Shown: positions 3,625-5,678 of the stretch, piece by piece
Layout: each line of letters starts with the position of its first letter
How positions within the stretch are numbered: position 1 is the first letter of the stretch
From: JBDRGD01 sp043818095
Lineage (GTDB): Bacteria; Chloroflexota; Dehalococcoidia; Dehalococcoidales; RBG-16-60-22
Length of the DNA stretch: 5,678 bases
Assembly (NCBI GenBank): GCA_043818095.1
Contig: JBDRGD010000147.1
Location: 1-5,678, forward strand
Direction: 5' to 3'
Made by a program: the position numbers and the translations under genes
The notes under the pieces: generated by a model
The model's database searches: none
The model's input: the letters and a program-made list of their open reading frames with translations, nothing else
What the model was told of the DNA's origin: nothing

Positions 3625-5678
3625 ATGGCCAAAACGGCAAGATTTGAAAAGCTGCTGGAGCCTTTCCACATCGGGCGAGTACAGCTGCGGAACCGGATGA
3701 TTAAGACCGGCTCCGGGATGGGCGCCTGCGATAACGAGGACTGCGTCGGCAGGAGAAACATCCCCTTCTTCGAAGCGCTCGCCCGGGGCGGCGTGGGGCT
3801 GATCGTGGTAGGCTCCGTGGGCATCGAGCACCCGCTGGGCGGCCATAACCCCAGCGAGCAGCACATCGAGGACGACCGCTGCATCCCCGCTTTCCGGGAG
3901 GTGACGGAGGCTATCCACCGCCACGGCTGCCCCACCTTCCTGGGGATGATGCACGTGGGGCCCTGGCACCAGTCCCAATTCTCCGGCCTGCAACCGATTG
4001 CGGCGTCATCCCTGCCGCAGAGCGAGATACCGGGGGCGGGGTTCGACTCCGGCTGCCGGGGACTGGAGCCCGATGAAGTCCCGGTTTATGTGAACATGTT
4101 CGTCAAGGCCGCGGAGCGGGCGCAGCAGGCGGGGTTCGACGGCGTGGAGATTAACGCCGCCACCTGCAACCTGGTGAACAGCTTTCTCTCCGGGTGGTGG
4201 AACCGCCGCCAGGACGCCTACGGCGCGCAGAACATGGAGAACCGCACCCGCTTTCTGGTGGAAATCGTGCGGGGCATCAAGAAGAGCCTGGGGCAGGACT
4301 TTCCGGTGGGGGTCCTGCTGAACGGCGCTGAGTTCGGACTGGAAGGGGGCATCACCCCGGCGGAGAGCCGGGAGTTTGCCCGGATGGCGGAAAAGGCGGG
4401 CGCCGATTCCATCCAGGTGCGCGCTTTCGGCTACGGCGATTACTACCGCGTATTGACCCCGGAGCAGGTCTTCTTCCCGGAACCCCCCCGGCCCCTTGAC
4501 CCCTATTACGACAGCCGGCGGAACGGGGCGGGGGCGCTGGTGCCCCTGGCGGCGAACATCAAGACGGCGGTCTCCGTCCCGGTGATTACCGTGGGGCGGA
4601 TGGACCCGGTGCTCGGGGAGCAGGTGCTGCGGGAAGGCAAAGCGGACATCATCGGCATGACCCGGCGCCTGATTGCCGACCCCGAGCTGCCCAACAAAGT
4701 AGCAGCGGGCAACCTGGAGGACATCGCGCCGTGCAGCGCCTGCCTGGAATGCCTGAACTACGCGCGGCGCTGGGCCAGCGACGGCGTAGTCTGCCGGATA
4801 GACGCCGCCCTGGGCGGGGCGCGGGCATGGGAGGTTACCCCGGCGGCGCAGAGGAAGAAGGTCCTGGTAGTGGGCGGCGGTCCGGCGGGGATGGAAGCCG
4901 CCCGCGTCGCTGCTCTGCGGGGACATGAGGTCACCCTCTGCGAGCGGGAAACAAAGCCGGGGGGCCTGCTGCCGCTGGTGTCCCTGGTGAAAGGTCTGGA
5001 AATCGAGGACCTTCCCGGTGTGGTGAGCTACCTGAAAAACCAGATGGACAAGCTGGGTGTGAAAGTGCGGCTCGGGCAGGAAGCAACGTCCTCCTTCATC
5101 GCGGCAGAGCAGCCGGATGCGGTCATCCTGGCGACGGGCGGCACCCCCGTGATTCCCGGCATCCCCGGCATCAACCACCGCAAGGTGGTCCAGGCCGCTG
5201 ACCTGCACCGCCGGGCAAAGTTTTTCCTGCGCTTCCTCGGTCCCCGGTGGCTGCGCCGGTTGACGCGCTTCTGGATGCCCGTGGGGAAGCGCGTGGTGAT
5301 TATCGGCGGCGCCATCCAGGGTTGCGAGCTGGCTGAGTTCCTGGTGAAACGGGGACGGAAGGTGACCATCGTGGAAACGTCCGATGAGGTAGGGAAGGGA
5401 ATGGCGGAGTATACCGTGAGCCGCCTGGTGCGATGGCTGGAGCAGCGGGGAACCAAGATAATAACCGGCGCGAAATATGAGGAAATCACCGACCAGGGGC
5501 TGACCGTGACTACTAAAGAAGGACAGCGGCTGACCATCGCCGCAGATACCATCATCCCCGCCCTGCCCCTGATGGCGGACATGCGCCTGCGGGAAAGCCT
5601 GGAGGGGAAAGTCCCCGAGGTCTATACTATCGGCGACTGCGCGGAACCGCGCCTGATACTGGACGCGATTGCCGACGG
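3625..5678 (+). CDS. Old Yellow Enzyme / 2,4-dienoyl-CoA reductase-like FMN-FAD-[4Fe-4S] oxidoreductase (3'-truncated)
   Basis: 684 codons are visible and no stop is reached. Relatives such as FadH and trimethylamine dehydrogenase have about 670-730 residues, so little is missing. The order is an FMN-binding TIM barrel (about 7-365), a four-cysteine cluster (Cys370, 373, 376, 390), then FAD and NAD(P)H domains with GGGPAG at 417-422 and GGAIQG at 561-566, and a final FAD motif TIGDCAEPR. TRRLIADPELPNK (346-358) fits the FMN-phosphate segment. Such enzymes move electrons from NAD(P)H through FAD and the cluster to FMN and reduce C=C bonds in the cytoplasm. Positions that carry acid and Tyr in FadH appear as Thr180 and Asn182, and the usual Q-L-x-H-x-G-R reads GMMHVGP (107-113), so substrate and chemistry may differ. 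GAGG at 3614-3617, seven bases before ATG, supports the start. An aryl- or enoyl-CoA reductase or a dehydrogenase are all possible. Confidence 0.92.
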   Translation, partial: MAKTARFEKLLEPFHIGRVQLRNRMIKTGSGMGACDNEDCVGRRNIPFFEALARGGVGLIVVGSVGIEHPLGGHNPSEQHIEDDRCIPAFREVTEAIHRHGCPTFLGMMHVGPWHQSQFSGLQPIAASSLPQSEIPGAGFDSGCRGLEPDEVPVYVNMFVKAAERAQQAGFDGVEINAATCNLVNSFLSGWWNRRQDAYGAQNMENRTRFLVEIVRGIKKSLGQDFPVGVLLNGAEFGLEGGITPAESREFARMAEKAGADSIQVRAFGYGDYYRVLTPEQVFFPEPPRPLDPYYDSRRNGAGALVPLAANIKTAVSVPVITVGRMDPVLGEQVLREGKADIIGMTRRLIADPELPNKVAAGNLEDIAPCSACLECLNYARRWASDGVVCRIDAALGGARAWEVTPAAQRKKVLVVGGGPAGMEAARVAALRGHEVTLCERETKPGGLLPLVSLVKGLEIEDLPGVVSYLKNQMDKLGVKVRLGQEATSSFIAAEQPDAVILATGGTPVIPGIPGINHRKVVQAADLHRRAKFFLRFLGPRWLRRLTRFWMPVGKRVVIIGGAIQGCELAEFLVKRGRKVTIVETSDEVGKGMAEYTVSRLVRWLEQRGTKIITGAKYEEITDQGLTVTTKEGQRLTIAADTIIPALPLMADMRLRESLEGKVPEVYTIGDCAEPRLILDAIAD

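Noticed and set aside
4006..5208. A 400-codon open frame on the minus strand inside the reductase gene.
   Set aside because: It is antisense to a clearly conserved plus-strand enzyme, has no family features, and is rich in His, Arg, Pro and Gly, as expected for the reverse complement of GC-rich codons.

Overview
The window carries a complete three-gene TRAP transporter operon (dctP, dctQ, dctM). It is followed in the same direction by a large FMN/FAD/[4Fe-4S] reductase of the Old Yellow Enzyme / 2,4-dienoyl-CoA reductase superfamily, which runs off the right edge. At the left edge the first 14 codons of an unidentified gene point the other way. The roughly 480 bases between the divergent genes hold two good sigma-70-type promoters, an inverted repeat between them, and a long, probably structured leader in front of dctP.

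Layout: 1-42, start of a minus-strand gene; 43-524, divergent control region and dctP leader, including a possible 20-codon leader ORF whose stop overlaps the dctP start; 525-1568, substrate-binding protein with an Ala-Pro linker behind a lipoprotein-like signal; 1569-1700, a gap with a perfect 15-bp stem-loop; 1701-2210, small membrane subunit; 2235-3551, large membrane subunit with a TTG start; 3552-3624, a short gap with a palindrome; 3625-end, the reductase (684 codons visible, probably close to complete).

The genes can be read as an uptake-and-reduction unit. The binding protein would capture a carboxylate-type solute outside the membrane, DctQ-DctM would import it with a cation gradient, and the flavin/iron-sulfur enzyme would reduce an unsaturated compound, perhaps the imported one or its CoA ester. 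The pairing of import and reduction is inferred from gene order. The substrate cannot be read from the sequence.

Organism: GC-rich coding DNA, an anaerobe-type Fe-S ene-reductase, and a TRAP binding protein that looks lipid-anchored through an Ala-Pro tether fit an uncultured anaerobe. I lean to Chloroflexota (Dehalococcoidia-like), with Desulfobacterota-like lineages as the alternative. This is a low-to-moderate confidence judgement. I see no mobile element, CRISPR array, tRNA or rRNA, and no clearly new multi-gene system. The most unusual points are the altered active-site positions of the reductase and the elaborate non-coding region ahead of dctP.
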